Source: Actinomadura luzonensis
GTDB taxonomy: Bacteria > Actinomycetota > Actinomycetes > Streptosporangiales > Streptosporangiaceae
Direction of reading: 5' to 3'
Assembly (NCBI RefSeq): GCF_022664455.2
Contig: NZ_JAKRKC020000002.1
Coordinates: 1,798,001 to 1,862,000 of the forward strand
Length of the DNA: 64,000 bases
The notes under the pieces are model-generated. The model had not been told where the DNA came from and did no database searches. It was given only the letters and a program-made list of their open reading frames with translations. How positions within the stretch are numbered: the stretch's first letter is position 1; every line of letters begins with the position of its first letter. Below are positions 16,036 through 24,538 of this stretch, piece after piece. A program made the translations under genes and the position numbers.

Positions 16036-16953
16036 TCACGTCCCTGTGATCTTGATGCCGGAGCCCGGCTCCTGAACGACCGGGACCGTGATGCGACGGC
16101 CCCAGACCTCCCACATGTCCCGGCGAGGAAGACGCTCGGACTGAACCTGCACCGCCAGCTCGTCCACGGTGTAGCCCGGGTCCACCTCCGCCTCATCGGC
16201 CATGCCGCCGAGCTGCATGCTGTCGATGACCCACACGTCGTCGGACGGCAGCACCGACAGCGGCGCCTTGACGACGATCAGATCCGCGAGGATGTCGACG
16301 CTGCCGTTGTAGACCGGGTTGTCCGTGGTCTCCCGGCGGCGCAGCGACGCGAGCTTCTCGTCCGAAGCCATGTAGGCGTACTTCGTGTTCGACATCACGA
16401 TGATGTTCGGCCGGTAGCCCATCTGCAGGTCCTCGACCTTGGCGATGGCCAGTTCGACGTCCCGCAGGATCGTCGCGGTCGAGTTCCACGCCGCCGAGGC
16501 GGCCTGTGTCTGGGTGACGGCAGAGGCCACGGCGGACATGGTGATCGTGTCGATGTGCTTGATCACCGTGTTGACGACCTTGCGCAGGACGCGGTCGAGC
16601 TCGTTGCCGGGCCTGGCGTTGCGCTTGATCTTCTCGTCGGTGAGCTGGGTCGCCTGGCCCCACTTGGTGACGGCGGCCAGCGCGGCGGCGCCCTCGGGGG
16701 TGACGTCCTTGGGGTACTCGGCCCCGGCGGGGACGGCCTCGATGGGGCGGGTGGTGAAGATCGGTTCCGAGACTTCGTACAGGACGGCGCCGCCCGAGCT
16801 GCGGTAGCGCTGGGTCAGGATCTGGTCCGAGATGAATCGCAGGTCCTGGATGGTGCGCAGGCGGCGCTGGATCTGCGCCGGGGACTGCAGTAGCCGGTGG
16901 ATGGTGAGCAGGTCACCGGACAGGCCCGGAGGGGGCGGCGGGTATGTGGCCAT
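16036..16953 (-). CDS. Major capsid protein (HK97 fold)
   Basis: A 305-aa protein with features of the encapsulin/HK97-like capsid group: GGAVLYEVSEPIFTTRPIEAVPAGAEYP near residue 55, a spine-helix region rich in ELDRVLRKVVNTVIKHID, ILRDVELAIAKVEDLQMGYRPNIIVMSN in the A-domain, and ERLPRRDMWEVWGRRITVPVV near the end. It follows protease/scaffold and cement genes in transcription order, which supports the call strongly. Confidence 0.92.
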   Translation of the reverse strand: MATYPPPPPGLSGDLLTIHRLLQSPAQIQRRLRTIQDLRFISDQILTQRYRSSGGAVLYEVSEPIFTTRPIEAVPAGAEYPKDVTPEGAAALAAVTKWGQATQLTDEKIKRNARPGNELDRVLRKVVNTVIKHIDTITMSAVASAVTQTQAASAAWNSTATILRDVELAIAKVEDLQMGYRPNIIVMSNTKYAYMASDEKLASLRRRETTDNPVYNGSVDILADLIVVKAPLSVLPSDDVWVIDSMQLGGMADEAEVDPGYTVDELAVQVQSERLPRRDMWEVWGRRITVPVVQEPGSGIKITGT

Positions 16954-16972
16954 TCTGTCAGGCTCCTTGTCT

Positions 16973-17365
16973 CTACCAGGCCATCCAGCGGACCTTGGCG
17001 GTGTCCGCGGCGGTGGTCAGGGCGACGCCGATGACGGCGCGGGCGTTGTTGATGTCGGCCGCGGTGGTGCCAGCGGCGGCGGCGAGCGAGGCGACGGTGC
17101 CGGCTGCGCCGGTGGCGAGCTGGGCGCCTGCGGTGATAGCGCCGGACGCGGTGGACTCGTGGACGACGCCGCGGGCGTACACGGTGACCCGGGCTCCGGA
17201 GGGGGCGTCGGCCGCGGCGACGCCGATCCATGAGGCGCTCGATGCGCCGGCTGGGGCGACGGTGCCGTTGCCGGAGACGGCGACGGTCTGGCCACCGGTG
17301 ATGGCCGCGCTGGTGGTGAAGCCGACGGCCTCGCCGGGGGTGTAGACCGGCAGGTACTCAGCCAT
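16973..17365 (-). CDS. Capsid cement/decoration protein (DUF2190-like)
   Basis: A 130-aa Ala/Gly/Thr/Val-rich protein. The opening EYLPVYTPGEAVGFTTSAAITGGQTVAVSGNGTV and the segment RVTVYARGVVHESTASGAITAGAQLATGAAGTV are typical of DUF2190 cement proteins, small trimeric beta barrels at capsid three-fold axes. It lies between scaffold/protease and capsid genes. Confidence 0.8.
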   Translation of the reverse strand: MAEYLPVYTPGEAVGFTTSAAITGGQTVAVSGNGTVAPAGASSASWIGVAAADAPSGARVTVYARGVVHESTASGAITAGAQLATGAAGTVASLAAAAGTTAADINNARAVIGVALTTAADTAKVRWMAW

Positions 17366-17369
17366 GGGG

Positions 17370-17876
17370 TCAGGCGTCCTTTCCGGGGATGGAGAACAGC
17401 CGGTCGATCGCCGCGTTCTCGGCGTCGCTGGCCAGCGGGTCGGTGCCGGGCTCGCCGATGTCCTCGACCGGGACCGAGTTCTTGGGCAGCAGGTCGAGCA
17501 GTGCGCGCGTCCCGTCGGGGTCGCGGTCCCACGCCTTCGCGTAGTGCTCGCGCCGGGCGGGCGGGAACTTGCCGTCGCGGAGTGCCTCGTTCAGGACGCG
17601 GTCGCGCTCCTCGGCGCGCTGCTGCGCCCGGGCGGCGACGCCCTCGGCGGCGCTGTTGCGCAGCTCGTCGAGGGCGGCGGAGTCGATGAGGGTCATGCCC
17701 TCGGGGATGCGGGCTGCGATCGGCTCCGGCGCGGGGGCCGGGGCGGGCTCGGGCGGGGTGGTGTCGGCGCGCTCGGCCAGGGCCTCGTCGAGCGCGTCGA
17801 GCAGGGCCGTGTCGTCGAGCTCAGCGTCGGCGTCGATGCCGAGCCGCTCACGCAGGCCCTCGCTCAGAGTGGACAT
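17370..17876 (-). CDS. Nested scaffolding protein from internal start
   Basis: In frame inside the protease gene, ATG at 17876 follows AGGAGGAGGACAGC, the best Shine-Dalgarno match in the region. It begins exactly where the protease part ends (MSTLSEGLRERLGID). The product would be a 168-aa acidic, helical scaffold without protease, as with lambda C/Nu3. Separate translation is inferred; the RBS itself is seen. Confidence 0.7.
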   Translation of the reverse strand: MSTLSEGLRERLGIDADAELDDTALLDALDEALAERADTTPPEPAPAPAPEPIAARIPEGMTLIDSAALDELRNSAAEGVAARAQQRAEERDRVLNEALRDGKFPPARREHYAKAWDRDPDGTRALLDLLPKNSVPVEDIGEPGTDPLASDAENAAIDRLFSIPGKDA

Positions 17877-18590
17877 GCTGTCCTCCTCCTGATCGGTTAT
17901 TGCGGGCCCCGCGGCCGGCTCGGCCGGGGGAGTCTGGACGGCGAGAACCGGCGCGGGGGCGGCGGCACGGCCGGGGTAACGGAACCTCTCGGCGAGGTCC
18001 CACGAGTTGGTCACTGGCTGGTCGTCGTCGGTGTCGCGACGCTGCCCGACCTCGTCGGCCAGGCCGGCGGCGACCGCCTCGTCGGCGGAGAACCACGCCT
18101 CGCCGCGCATCCGCTCGCGCCACTCGGCTACGGTGCCACCCGCGCGCTCGGCGTACACGCCGGCGATGTTGTCGGAGTGGCGGTCGAGCATGTCGGCCAT
18201 CTCCCGCATGTCGGCGGCCTGGCCGTAGCAGAACCCGGACGCGTCGTGGATCATCATCTGCGAGTGGGGCTCCATCACCACGCGGTCGCCGGCGAGGGCG
18301 ATGACGCTGGCGATGGAGGCGGCGAGGCCGTCCACGTGGGTGGTGACGTGCGCGGTGTGGGCGCGCAGCAGGTTGTGGATGGCGATGCCGTCGAAGACGT
18401 CGCCGCCCGGCGAGTTGATGCGCAGCGTGATCTGCGAGGCGGTGATGTCCTTGAGGTCGCGCATGAACTGCTCGGCGGTGGTGCCCCACCAGCCGATCTC
18501 GTCGTAGATGACGACCTCAGCGGTGTCGGCGAGGTTGGTGATGCGGTACCAGTCGCCCGCGCGGGGCGGCCGGGGCGGGCGGTGCTGCAC
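17370..18590 (-). CDS. Prohead ClpP-type serine protease fused to scaffold
   Basis: A 406-aa protein. Residues 15-200 are a ClpP/S14-like fold with INSPGGDV, the nucleophile elbow GLAASIAS (Ser92) and IHDASG (His115). Residues about 235-406 are acidic, Pro/Ala-rich and coiled (scaffold-like). This order is the usual protease-scaffold fusion that cuts the scaffold and capsid delta domain during maturation. A strong internal start at 17876 would make scaffold alone. The gene ends four bases before the cement gene. Confidence 0.9.
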   Translation of the reverse strand: MQHRPPRPPRAGDWYRITNLADTAEVVIYDEIGWWGTTAEQFMRDLKDITASQITLRINSPGGDVFDGIAIHNLLRAHTAHVTTHVDGLAASIASVIALAGDRVVMEPHSQMMIHDASGFCYGQAADMREMADMLDRHSDNIAGVYAERAGGTVAEWRERMRGEAWFSADEAVAAGLADEVGQRRDTDDDQPVTNSWDLAERFRYPGRAAAPAPVLAVQTPPAEPAAGPAITDQEEDSMSTLSEGLRERLGIDADAELDDTALLDALDEALAERADTTPPEPAPAPAPEPIAARIPEGMTLIDSAALDELRNSAAEGVAARAQQRAEERDRVLNEALRDGKFPPARREHYAKAWDRDPDGTRALLDLLPKNSVPVEDIGEPGTDPLASDAENAAIDRLFSIPGKDA

Positions 18591-18599
18591 GCGGGGCTC

Positions 18600-20678
18600 C
18601 TAGGTCCAGAGGGCGTAGACGGTGCCGCGGCAGCGGACGCCGCCCTGGCAGTCGATGTATGAGCCGGTCCCGTACGCGGCCTCGGCTGCGGCGAGGTCGT
18701 CGAACTCCTGGCCGTCGATGTCGCGGCAGGGGCCGCAGGTGTTCGGGTCGAGCACCTCGCTGCTCAGGTAGCGGGCGTCGGGTGCCTCGTGCAGCACGGC
18801 GAACCGGCCGGACGCCTGCGCCTGCGAGAGAGCGGCGCCGAGCTGGTCGCGCAGGAACCGGTCGGACAGGCCGGCCAGGAACGCCACCACTGCGGCGGCC
18901 ACCGTGGCGGCTGCCGCGCCTGGGGTGGTGAGGCGGAGCGCTTCGCGGGCGGCTGCCCCGGCCAGCCACACCGCGAGGAGGGTGGCGATGACGGTGGCGA
19001 CTGCGCCGAGCCCTTCCTCGTCGACCGGCGGCGGCTCGACGGTGACGCCCTGGCTCGCAGCCTCGGCCGCCATCTGGTCGGCGGAGGTGCCAGCCAGCGC
19101 CACCATGGCCGCGGTGAGGAGCGCAGCGGCGGCGGCCCAGTCGAGGCTGAGCGCGCACAGCGCTTCGAGGTCCTCGTCATCGAGCGCCTGCTCGATCTGC
19201 TCACCGAGCTGGCCGCGCCAGGTTTCGGCGATGTCCTGCCAGTCGACGAGCAGCTCGTCGAGCGCCTCCTGCCACGCCTGCTGGATGGCGGCGGGGTCCA
19301 TGCCGGAGGTGTCCTCGTCGAGGGTGAGCTGCCGCCTGGTGCCCTCCTCGGCAGTGGCGGCGCGCGGTTGGCGGGCGCGTGGCCGGCGCCGGGCCCGGGC
19401 CGCAGGGGGCTCCGGCGCCGGGTCTGGTGCGGGCGGCGGCGTGGTGGGTCGCGAGGTGGGGGCGTCCGGGTCGCGTTCGGGAAGCTTCCAGGTCTTGCGG
19501 ACGTAGGCTTCAAGCTCGGGGTCGGGGTCAATCGCACCCGACCGGATGAGCAGGTCGAGCGCTTCGGCGGTGACCTCGGGTCGGGCGCCGACGTCCTGCA
19601 CGACGATCTTGGGGGCTGGCTCGTCGTCGCCCCAGTTGTAGTCGACGAGCTGGGTGACGATGCCGTCGATGCCAGGCTGGCCTGAGGTGGCGGCGTCGGC
19701 GATCTCGTCGGCCACGCTCTGGAGCGACAGGAGGAACAGGTCGAGGAAGCTCTGGCCGAGCGCCCTCGATCCGTTCGAGGTGTCGCCGAGATCCATCAGC
19801 CCCGCCAGGGCGCTGCGGCTCATCTGCTGATCGAGGTAGTGGATCATCGCCATGGCGTCCGGCGCCGACCCGGTCATGCCCGTGATCGCGAGCTGGAAGC
19901 CCGCAGGAAGGCCTACGCCGGCCTGGTCGCCTACGCGCATCGAGCTGGCCAGCCGCTGGGCCTCGGCCACCTGCGCCGGGGTGGCGCCTGTCGGAGCGGT
20001 GACGGATGGGACGCCCATGCCGAAGCGGCGGATCGCGGTGGCGTTGACGCGCCACATCTCGTGCTTGAGCAGCCAAGGCCCGTACGAGGCGCGCATGATG
20101 GAGCGTCCGGCCCAGTTGGCGCCTTCGCGCTCGTGCACGTACCAGGCCAGGCGATCGGCGGGGATCGGGTTGCTGGCGGGGGCGATGTCTTGCTGGATGG
20201 AGCGGATGGTGCCGTCGCGGTGGAGGTTGATGGCGCCGATGGTGTGCGGGAGCCGCTCGCCGAGATTGATCAGGCGGGCGAGGCCGTTGCGGATCTCGTA
20301 CCGCCGCTCGAACACCGAGAATCCGTACGTGAGGCTGAGCAGGGCCAGCCTGAGGTGGTCGGCCCAGGAGACGCCGCGCCGCCTCGCTGGGCCGGGCTCC
20401 ACGTCCGCGCCGAGGATCGGCAGGCCGAGGTCGTCGGCGACGAGCTGGACGACCTCGTCGCGGCACCCGGCCGGGTCGATCATCCACGTCGCGCGGCGGA
20501 TGGGCAGGGTGTAGGCGGCGAGGACGCCGGTGAGCTGGGGGTCGTGCCGCATGCGGGCGTAGGTCTGGACGCTGTTGGGCCAGATGAGGTCGGGGATCTG
20601 TTCGAGCCAGTCGCCGAGCCAGAGGCCGGCGTAGTAGGTGTCGAGGTGGCCGATCTCTCGGGTCGGGGCGCTGGCCAT
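18600..20678 (-). CDS. Portal protein (DUF935/Mu gp29-like) fused to MuF-like domain
   Basis: A 692-aa protein. Residues about 1-400 match the Mu gp29-type portal (AGLWLGDWLEQIPDLIWPN, RRATWMIDPAG, YGFSVFERRYEI, DLGDTSNGSRALGQSFLDL). A Pro/Ala/Arg linker (about 400-445) follows. A helical region ends in LDPNTCGPCRDIDGQEFDDL and a further Cys pair (YIDCQGGVRCRG), the MuF head-morphogenesis signature. ATG at 20678 has GGGGTG upstream and is preferred over GTG at 20687. It forms the portal vertex; the MuF part is probably injected or assembles in the head. Confidence 0.87.
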   Translation of the reverse strand: MASAPTREIGHLDTYYAGLWLGDWLEQIPDLIWPNSVQTYARMRHDPQLTGVLAAYTLPIRRATWMIDPAGCRDEVVQLVADDLGLPILGADVEPGPARRRGVSWADHLRLALLSLTYGFSVFERRYEIRNGLARLINLGERLPHTIGAINLHRDGTIRSIQQDIAPASNPIPADRLAWYVHEREGANWAGRSIMRASYGPWLLKHEMWRVNATAIRRFGMGVPSVTAPTGATPAQVAEAQRLASSMRVGDQAGVGLPAGFQLAITGMTGSAPDAMAMIHYLDQQMSRSALAGLMDLGDTSNGSRALGQSFLDLFLLSLQSVADEIADAATSGQPGIDGIVTQLVDYNWGDDEPAPKIVVQDVGARPEVTAEALDLLIRSGAIDPDPELEAYVRKTWKLPERDPDAPTSRPTTPPPAPDPAPEPPAARARRRPRARQPRAATAEEGTRRQLTLDEDTSGMDPAAIQQAWQEALDELLVDWQDIAETWRGQLGEQIEQALDDEDLEALCALSLDWAAAAALLTAAMVALAGTSADQMAAEAASQGVTVEPPPVDEEGLGAVATVIATLLAVWLAGAAAREALRLTTPGAAAATVAAAVVAFLAGLSDRFLRDQLGAALSQAQASGRFAVLHEAPDARYLSSEVLDPNTCGPCRDIDGQEFDDLAAAEAAYGTGSYIDCQGGVRCRGTVYALWT

Positions 20679-20692
20679 GGTGTTCACCCCGT

Positions 20693-22243
20693 TCAGTAGG
20701 TCATCGTCATGAGGTCGAGGCCGCCGCCTGTACCGGTCGCCGCGGCGTACGCCTGGCCGATCACGTCATCCACCGGCGCCGCAGCCCGACGCGCATCCAC
20801 CTGCGCGGCGTTCTCCGACGGCAACCAATGCGCGCTCACGACCCGGGCCGCGTACGAGAGCGTGTCGACCTGGTCGTCATGCGCCGCCGACGGGAACGAG
20901 GCCAGCTCGTCACACCAGACGTCCAACCAGTCCGCCCCAGCGGGGAACCACACCCGGCCGGCCTTCACCCGGTTCGTCGCCGGAATCGCCCGCGTGATCT
21001 TGTCCGTCTCGGCGACCAGTGGCTGCACCGGGATGCCTGCCGCCGTCGCGTCCACCGCGAGCGTCGTGCTGATGAAGGACTGCTCGATGAAGACGGTGTC
21101 CGCGTGCCAGCGCTGCTGGAGCGGCCGGACGTGGTCCCAGTGCTCCCCCTCTTCGAGCCGGCCGCGGTTCCGGCCGAGCAGGATGAGGTCGCCGTCCGGG
21201 GAGATGGCCCAGGCGGCGGCCACCGTGAAGTCCGCCGAGGTGCGCTTCGACGCAGCGAGGTCGACTGTGATGAACCGCCAGCAGTCGTCGAGCTGGACGG
21301 CCCGGCCGCCGAGGTCGACGCGCTGGCCGCCCAGCACGCCGTGCCACGCCGCGTCCGCAGGCATCTGCCGCCAGTAGCGGAAGTCGCTGCGCTTGAAGAG
21401 GTTGCCGTCGGCCGCGACCGGGTTCTGCTGGAAGATGCTGTTGAACACGTACGCCGACCGCTTGACCTGGAGGTCGTGGAAGTATCCGGGCTTGCGCCGC
21501 TGCACCGACTCCAGCTCCTGGCCCGGCCGCCGGCCGAGCGGATCGTTCGGGCCCGCGATGGCCGGGATGCGCACGATCCGCCAGTCCCCGGGCTCGCGCG
21601 TTTCGAGGCGGCCGGCGAGGTCGTCCTCGTGCCACCGCGTCATCATCACGATCACCCTGGCTCGGGAGGAGAGCCGGGTGGAGCCGTTGGACTCCCACCA
21701 GTCCCAGTCCCGATCCCGATAGGTCGCCGACTCCGCCTCGGCCCGGCCCTCGACCGGGTCGTCCACGATGAGCACGTCCACCGGCTCGCCGGTAATGCCG
21801 CCCGCGATGCCGACGCACACGAGCTGGCCGCCCTGCTCGGTCTCCCACCGGCCGGCCGCCCGAGAGTCCTGCCGGAGCGTGATGCCGAGTTCCGGGTGGG
21901 CGAGAATGTCGCGCCGGATCTGCCGGCCCCACCGTTCGGCCTTGTTCGCCGCATAGCTGACGATGGCGATGCGCAGGGTCGGGTCGTGGGAGAGCAGCCA
22001 GGCCGGGGTGCGGCGGCTGATCTTCTGGCTCTTGCCCTCCTGAGGTGGGCAGAACACCATCAGCCGGTCGTGAGCGTTGCCGTCGAACAGTTCGACAAGC
22101 TCGCGGTCGATGAGGTCCAGCATCGCGGTCTGCCGATGCCCGGCCGGGTCGAGCGCGGCGGACATCGCGCCGGGCGTCGGCCACTTGCGGGTCTTGGTCT
22201 GGAAGTGCTGGGCCGCGTACTCCCACGGGCTGAGCACGGTCAC
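20693..22243 (-). CDS. Terminase large subunit
   Basis: A 516-aa packaging motor. The ATPase domain has an unusual Walker A, FCPPQEGKS, and a Walker B, VDVLIVDDP. The RNase H-like nuclease has acidic motifs FITVDLAAS, VFIEQSF and AHDDQVDTLSYA (Terminase_6-type C-terminus). The GTG start overlaps the upstream stop (GTGA). It is unusual that a six-gene block of virion-type genes, not a small terminase, lies immediately upstream. Confidence 0.93.
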   Translation of the reverse strand: MTVLSPWEYAAQHFQTKTRKWPTPGAMSAALDPAGHRQTAMLDLIDRELVELFDGNAHDRLMVFCPPQEGKSQKISRRTPAWLLSHDPTLRIAIVSYAANKAERWGRQIRRDILAHPELGITLRQDSRAAGRWETEQGGQLVCVGIAGGITGEPVDVLIVDDPVEGRAEAESATYRDRDWDWWESNGSTRLSSRARVIVMMTRWHEDDLAGRLETREPGDWRIVRIPAIAGPNDPLGRRPGQELESVQRRKPGYFHDLQVKRSAYVFNSIFQQNPVAADGNLFKRSDFRYWRQMPADAAWHGVLGGQRVDLGGRAVQLDDCWRFITVDLAASKRTSADFTVAAAWAISPDGDLILLGRNRGRLEEGEHWDHVRPLQQRWHADTVFIEQSFISTTLAVDATAAGIPVQPLVAETDKITRAIPATNRVKAGRVWFPAGADWLDVWCDELASFPSAAHDDQVDTLSYAARVVSAHWLPSENAAQVDARRAAAPVDDVIGQAYAAATGTGGGLDLMTMTY

Positions 22244-22524
22244 GGGGTGCCGACCGTGAGCGTCCCGGACCGGCGCACCGGCCGCTGCGACGCCGCCTCC
22301 AGCCGCGTCCACACCACGTACTCACCCGCCACCAGCTCGACATCACTGCCTTGGCCGATCAGGAGCACCGCGTCCTCCCCATCCCAGCTCGCGGCGTGGT
22401 AGTCGTCCTCGGCCGGCTCGTCGGCGGTCTCGAGCACGACCGCGATGCCGACCGGGAAGCCGTCCAGGCCGGGCCCCCAGGGCACGCGCAGCTCCTCGCG
22501 CGAGGAAGCCGGCATGTACGGCAT
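22240..22524 (-). CDS. Small phage protein, paralogue of the 24233-24520 product
   Basis: A 94-aa protein. LDGFPVGIAVVLETADEPAEDDYHAASWDGEDAVLLIG and YVVWTRL align by eye with the product at 24233-24520 (DLPVSMAFLPEG.DPATGDWETAVWLG...YGIWVRI). Both look like an Ig/beta-sandwich of about 80 residues. ATG at 22524 has GGAGGGG seven bases upstream. Each paralogue lies downstream of a gene with LP-x-L repeats or near one, so the two gene sets may be a duplicated cassette. Function unknown. Confidence 0.6.
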   Translation of the reverse strand: MPYMPASSREELRVPWGPGLDGFPVGIAVVLETADEPAEDDYHAASWDGEDAVLLIGQGSDVELVAGEYVVWTRLEAASQRPVRRSGTLTVGTP

Positions 22525-22526
22525 GC

Positions 22527-23480
22527 TCACTCCCCTCCAAGGACGGGCGGTCCCACCGACCAGGACAGGCTCGCGACCCCGACCGGCCAGCCCAGCCGCG
22601 GTGAGCCGACCCGGACGGGCACGTCCAGCTCAGCCACCTCGGAGACCGCGGCAAGCCCGGCCGCGAGCGGCGGCAGGCCGGCCGTGACCGGACCGCCCGG
22701 GACGAACACGGCCGCGCCGGCGGCGGCAGATAGCGGCGGCAGGCCCGCCGCCGCTTGCCCCTGCACAAGCGTCTGGCCCGCGGCCGACGCCGACAGGCTG
22801 GGCAGCCCACCGGCGACCGGACCGCGCACGAGGAGTCCGCCGTCGCCGCCGGCCGCGAGGCCGGGCAACGTGGCGGCCACCGCGCCGGGCACCCTCACGC
22901 TGGCCCCGGCGGCGGCACCGAGCGGCGGGAGCGCGGCGGCCAGCGTGCCGGTAATGGCGTCCTCGAGCGTCGAGGACGAGTTGCCAGGCGTGCCGTCCCA
23001 TGCCGCCGAGGGCGAGTCGCCGTCGAAGTAGTCGCCGAGCACGCTGCCGGCCTCGATGAGGCACATGGTGGCGTGCACGGTGGTGACGGTGTAGTTAGTG
23101 CCGTCGAGGATGATCTGCGCGGTCGCCGCGCCAGCCGGCGCGGTCGCGGTGACGCTGGCCCGGGTCACTACGTTCGCGGTCAGGCTGTAGGAGCCGTTGC
23201 TGTAGGAGATGACGCCGTCGCTGGCGTTGCGCCACTCCACGTAGATGTTGCCGCCCGCGCTGAACGCGTTGTTGGGCCGGACGTAGACGCTGAGCGTGTA
23301 CTCCTGCCCGGCCACCGCGGCGCCGCCGGCGGTGCGGATGAAGGTCCCGGCCGTGTACTCGGCCGCGTTGGGCCGGTCGAATCCGGTGACGGCGGCCCGG
23401 GCCGGGGTGGCCTCTCCGCCCCACCCGGTCGCGTTGTTGGTGAGGCAGGGGTTGACGCACAGGTTGTGGCGGGTGGCCAT
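22527..23480 (-). CDS. Virion-type protein: CBM-like head plus five 21-aa LP-x-L repeats
   Basis: A 317-aa protein. Residues 1-150 look like a carbohydrate-binding beta-sandwich (NLCVNPCLTNNATGW; EYTLSVYVRPN; TAQIILDG). Residues 151-170 carry YFDGDSPSAAWDGTPGNSSS, a segment common in phage fibre and adhesin proteins. Residues about 178-283 are five repeats of about 21 aa with consensus GxVAAxLPxLxAxAxG. The tail has GWPVGVASLSWSVG. The same repeat occurs in the gene at 24539-25771. Likely virion-surface protein; the repeat family was not recognised. Confidence 0.7.
   Translation of the reverse strand: MATRHNLCVNPCLTNNATGWGGEATPARAAVTGFDRPNAAEYTAGTFIRTAGGAAVAGQEYTLSVYVRPNNAFSAGGNIYVEWRNASDGVISYSNGSYSLTANVVTRASVTATAPAGAATAQIILDGTNYTVTTVHATMCLIEAGSVLGDYFDGDSPSAAWDGTPGNSSSTLEDAITGTLAAALPPLGAAAGASVRVPGAVAATLPGLAAGGDGGLLVRGPVAGGLPSLSASAAGQTLVQGQAAAGLPPLSAAAGAAVFVPGGPVTAGLPPLAAGLAAVSEVAELDVPVRVGSPRLGWPVGVASLSWSVGPPVLGGE
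22632..22949 (-). repeat. Five 21-aa LP-x-L repeats, copy set A
   Basis: The five units begin near residues 178, 199, 220, 241 and 263 of the encoded protein. The core alternates LPPL, LPGL, LPSL, LPPL and LPPL. Each unit is Gly/Ala/Val-rich. Nucleotide copies have diverged, so slippage is not recent. Confidence 0.8.
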
Positions 23481-23491
23481 CGTCTACGGCT

Positions 23492-23794
23492 TCAGGGCGA
23501 GGTGGAGCCGCCGCGGACAATGTACCCGGACAGCGGCGGCAGCGAGCTGCAGGTGTAGGTGACCGTGTGCGTGGACGGCTCGTCGGCGCCCTCCGGCCAG
23601 ATCCATTCGCCCTGCTCGTCGAGGTCCATCACGTCGAGCTCGGCGCGGACCGGGCTCTCGTCGTAGACGCGCAGCGTCCAGCCCGTCTCCAACGGGATGC
23701 CGTTGGCCGAGCACCAGTTGATGAGCATCTGGTACGGCGGGCTGGCCCAGTGCGCCGGGTCGTGGCGGACCTCGACGGTGAGATACAGCGACAT
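23492..23794 (-). CDS. Hypothetical phage protein
   Basis: A 100-aa protein that looks like a small alpha/beta or beta domain (SLYLTVEVRHDPAHWASPPYQ, LETGWTLRVYDESPVRAELDVMDLDEQGEWIWP, TVTYTCSSLPPLSGYIV). The ATG start was chosen because the frame upstream overlaps the neighbouring gene. It lies in the virion-type cassette between terminase and the repeat protein. No family recognised. Confidence 0.6.
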   Translation of the reverse strand: MSLYLTVEVRHDPAHWASPPYQMLINWCSANGIPLETGWTLRVYDESPVRAELDVMDLDEQGEWIWPEGADEPSTHTVTYTCSSLPPLSGYIVRGGSTSP

Positions 23795-23808
23795 CGCACG
23801 TTCTCCGT

Positions 23809-24222
23809 TCAGCCTGCGGGCATGGTGATCGTGCCGGCCGTGATCTGCACGGTCGCGCCGATGCTGATGGTGGTGGTGTTGAGGATCAGCTCCGTGCCGG
23901 ACGTACCGGCCGAGCCATCCAGCACCGTGTTGGCGTCGCGGTCCACGATCCGGAACCACCCAGCCGTGCCAGCGGCAACGCCCGTAGTCGAGAGCGGAGT
24001 GCCGAGCAGCGTGGCGACGCCGGCGCTCGACGCGCTGAAGGCCGGATTCGCCAGGGACACCTCGGCGAGCAGCGTCCCGGACGGAGCGGTGTTCGCCGAC
24101 GCGGGCTGCGTCCCGGTGTAGATCCGCAGCCTGCCTTGGGCGTTGGTGGAGCCGGTGTCGATCCGGTCGACGACCGCGTCGGCCGCGGCGTTGCGGACGG
24201 CGTCGGGGATGCGGGTGGCCAA
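23809..24222 (-). CDS. Beta-rich virion-type protein
   Basis: A 137-aa protein. A short N-terminal helix (RNAAADAVVDRIDTG) precedes Ser/Thr/Gly-rich strands (GRLRIYTGTQPASA, AGWFRIVDRDANTVLDGSAG, ISIGATVQITAGTITMP). This shape resembles small structural proteins common in actinophage genomes. TTG start with GAGGAGG upstream. Probably a virion component by neighbourhood. Confidence 0.65.
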   Translation of the reverse strand: MATRIPDAVRNAAADAVVDRIDTGSTNAQGRLRIYTGTQPASANTAPSGTLLAEVSLANPAFSASSAGVATLLGTPLSTTGVAAGTAGWFRIVDRDANTVLDGSAGTSGTELILNTTTISIGATVQITAGTITMPAG

Positions 24223-24232
24223 CGGAGCCTCC

Positions 24233-24520
24233 TCAGGTGATGTTCAGGTCGAATGGGCCGAGGAGGGGTGCCTCCGGACCGGACGTGATGCGGACCCAGA
24301 TCCCGTAGGTGATGCCTTTGACCAGCGGCCAGTCGGTGCCGGGGCCGATCAGCGCCGCCGCGCTCTGGCCAAGCCACACCGCGGTCTCCCAGTCGCCGGT
24401 GGCAGGGTCCTGGCCCTCGGGCAGGAACGCCATCGACACCGGGAGGTCAGTCAGCTCCGGCGGGCCCTTGAGGATGGGGACCTTGATGTACTCCACCGAC
24501 AAGTGCGAGATCCGCAGCAT
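24233..24520 (-). CDS. Small phage protein, paralogue of the 22240-22524 product
   Basis: A 95-aa beta-rich protein (IKVPILKGPPELTDLPVSMAFLPEG, WETAVWLGQSAAALIGPGTDWPLV, YGIWVRITSGPEAPLLGPFDLNI). It aligns by eye with the 94-aa product upstream of terminase. It directly follows the LamG/repeat protein in transcription order, so the two may be partners. Confidence 0.65.
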   Translation of the reverse strand: MLRISHLSVEYIKVPILKGPPELTDLPVSMAFLPEGQDPATGDWETAVWLGQSAAALIGPGTDWPLVKGITYGIWVRITSGPEAPLLGPFDLNIT

Positions 24521-24538
24521 CGCGACGCCCCCTCCGGG

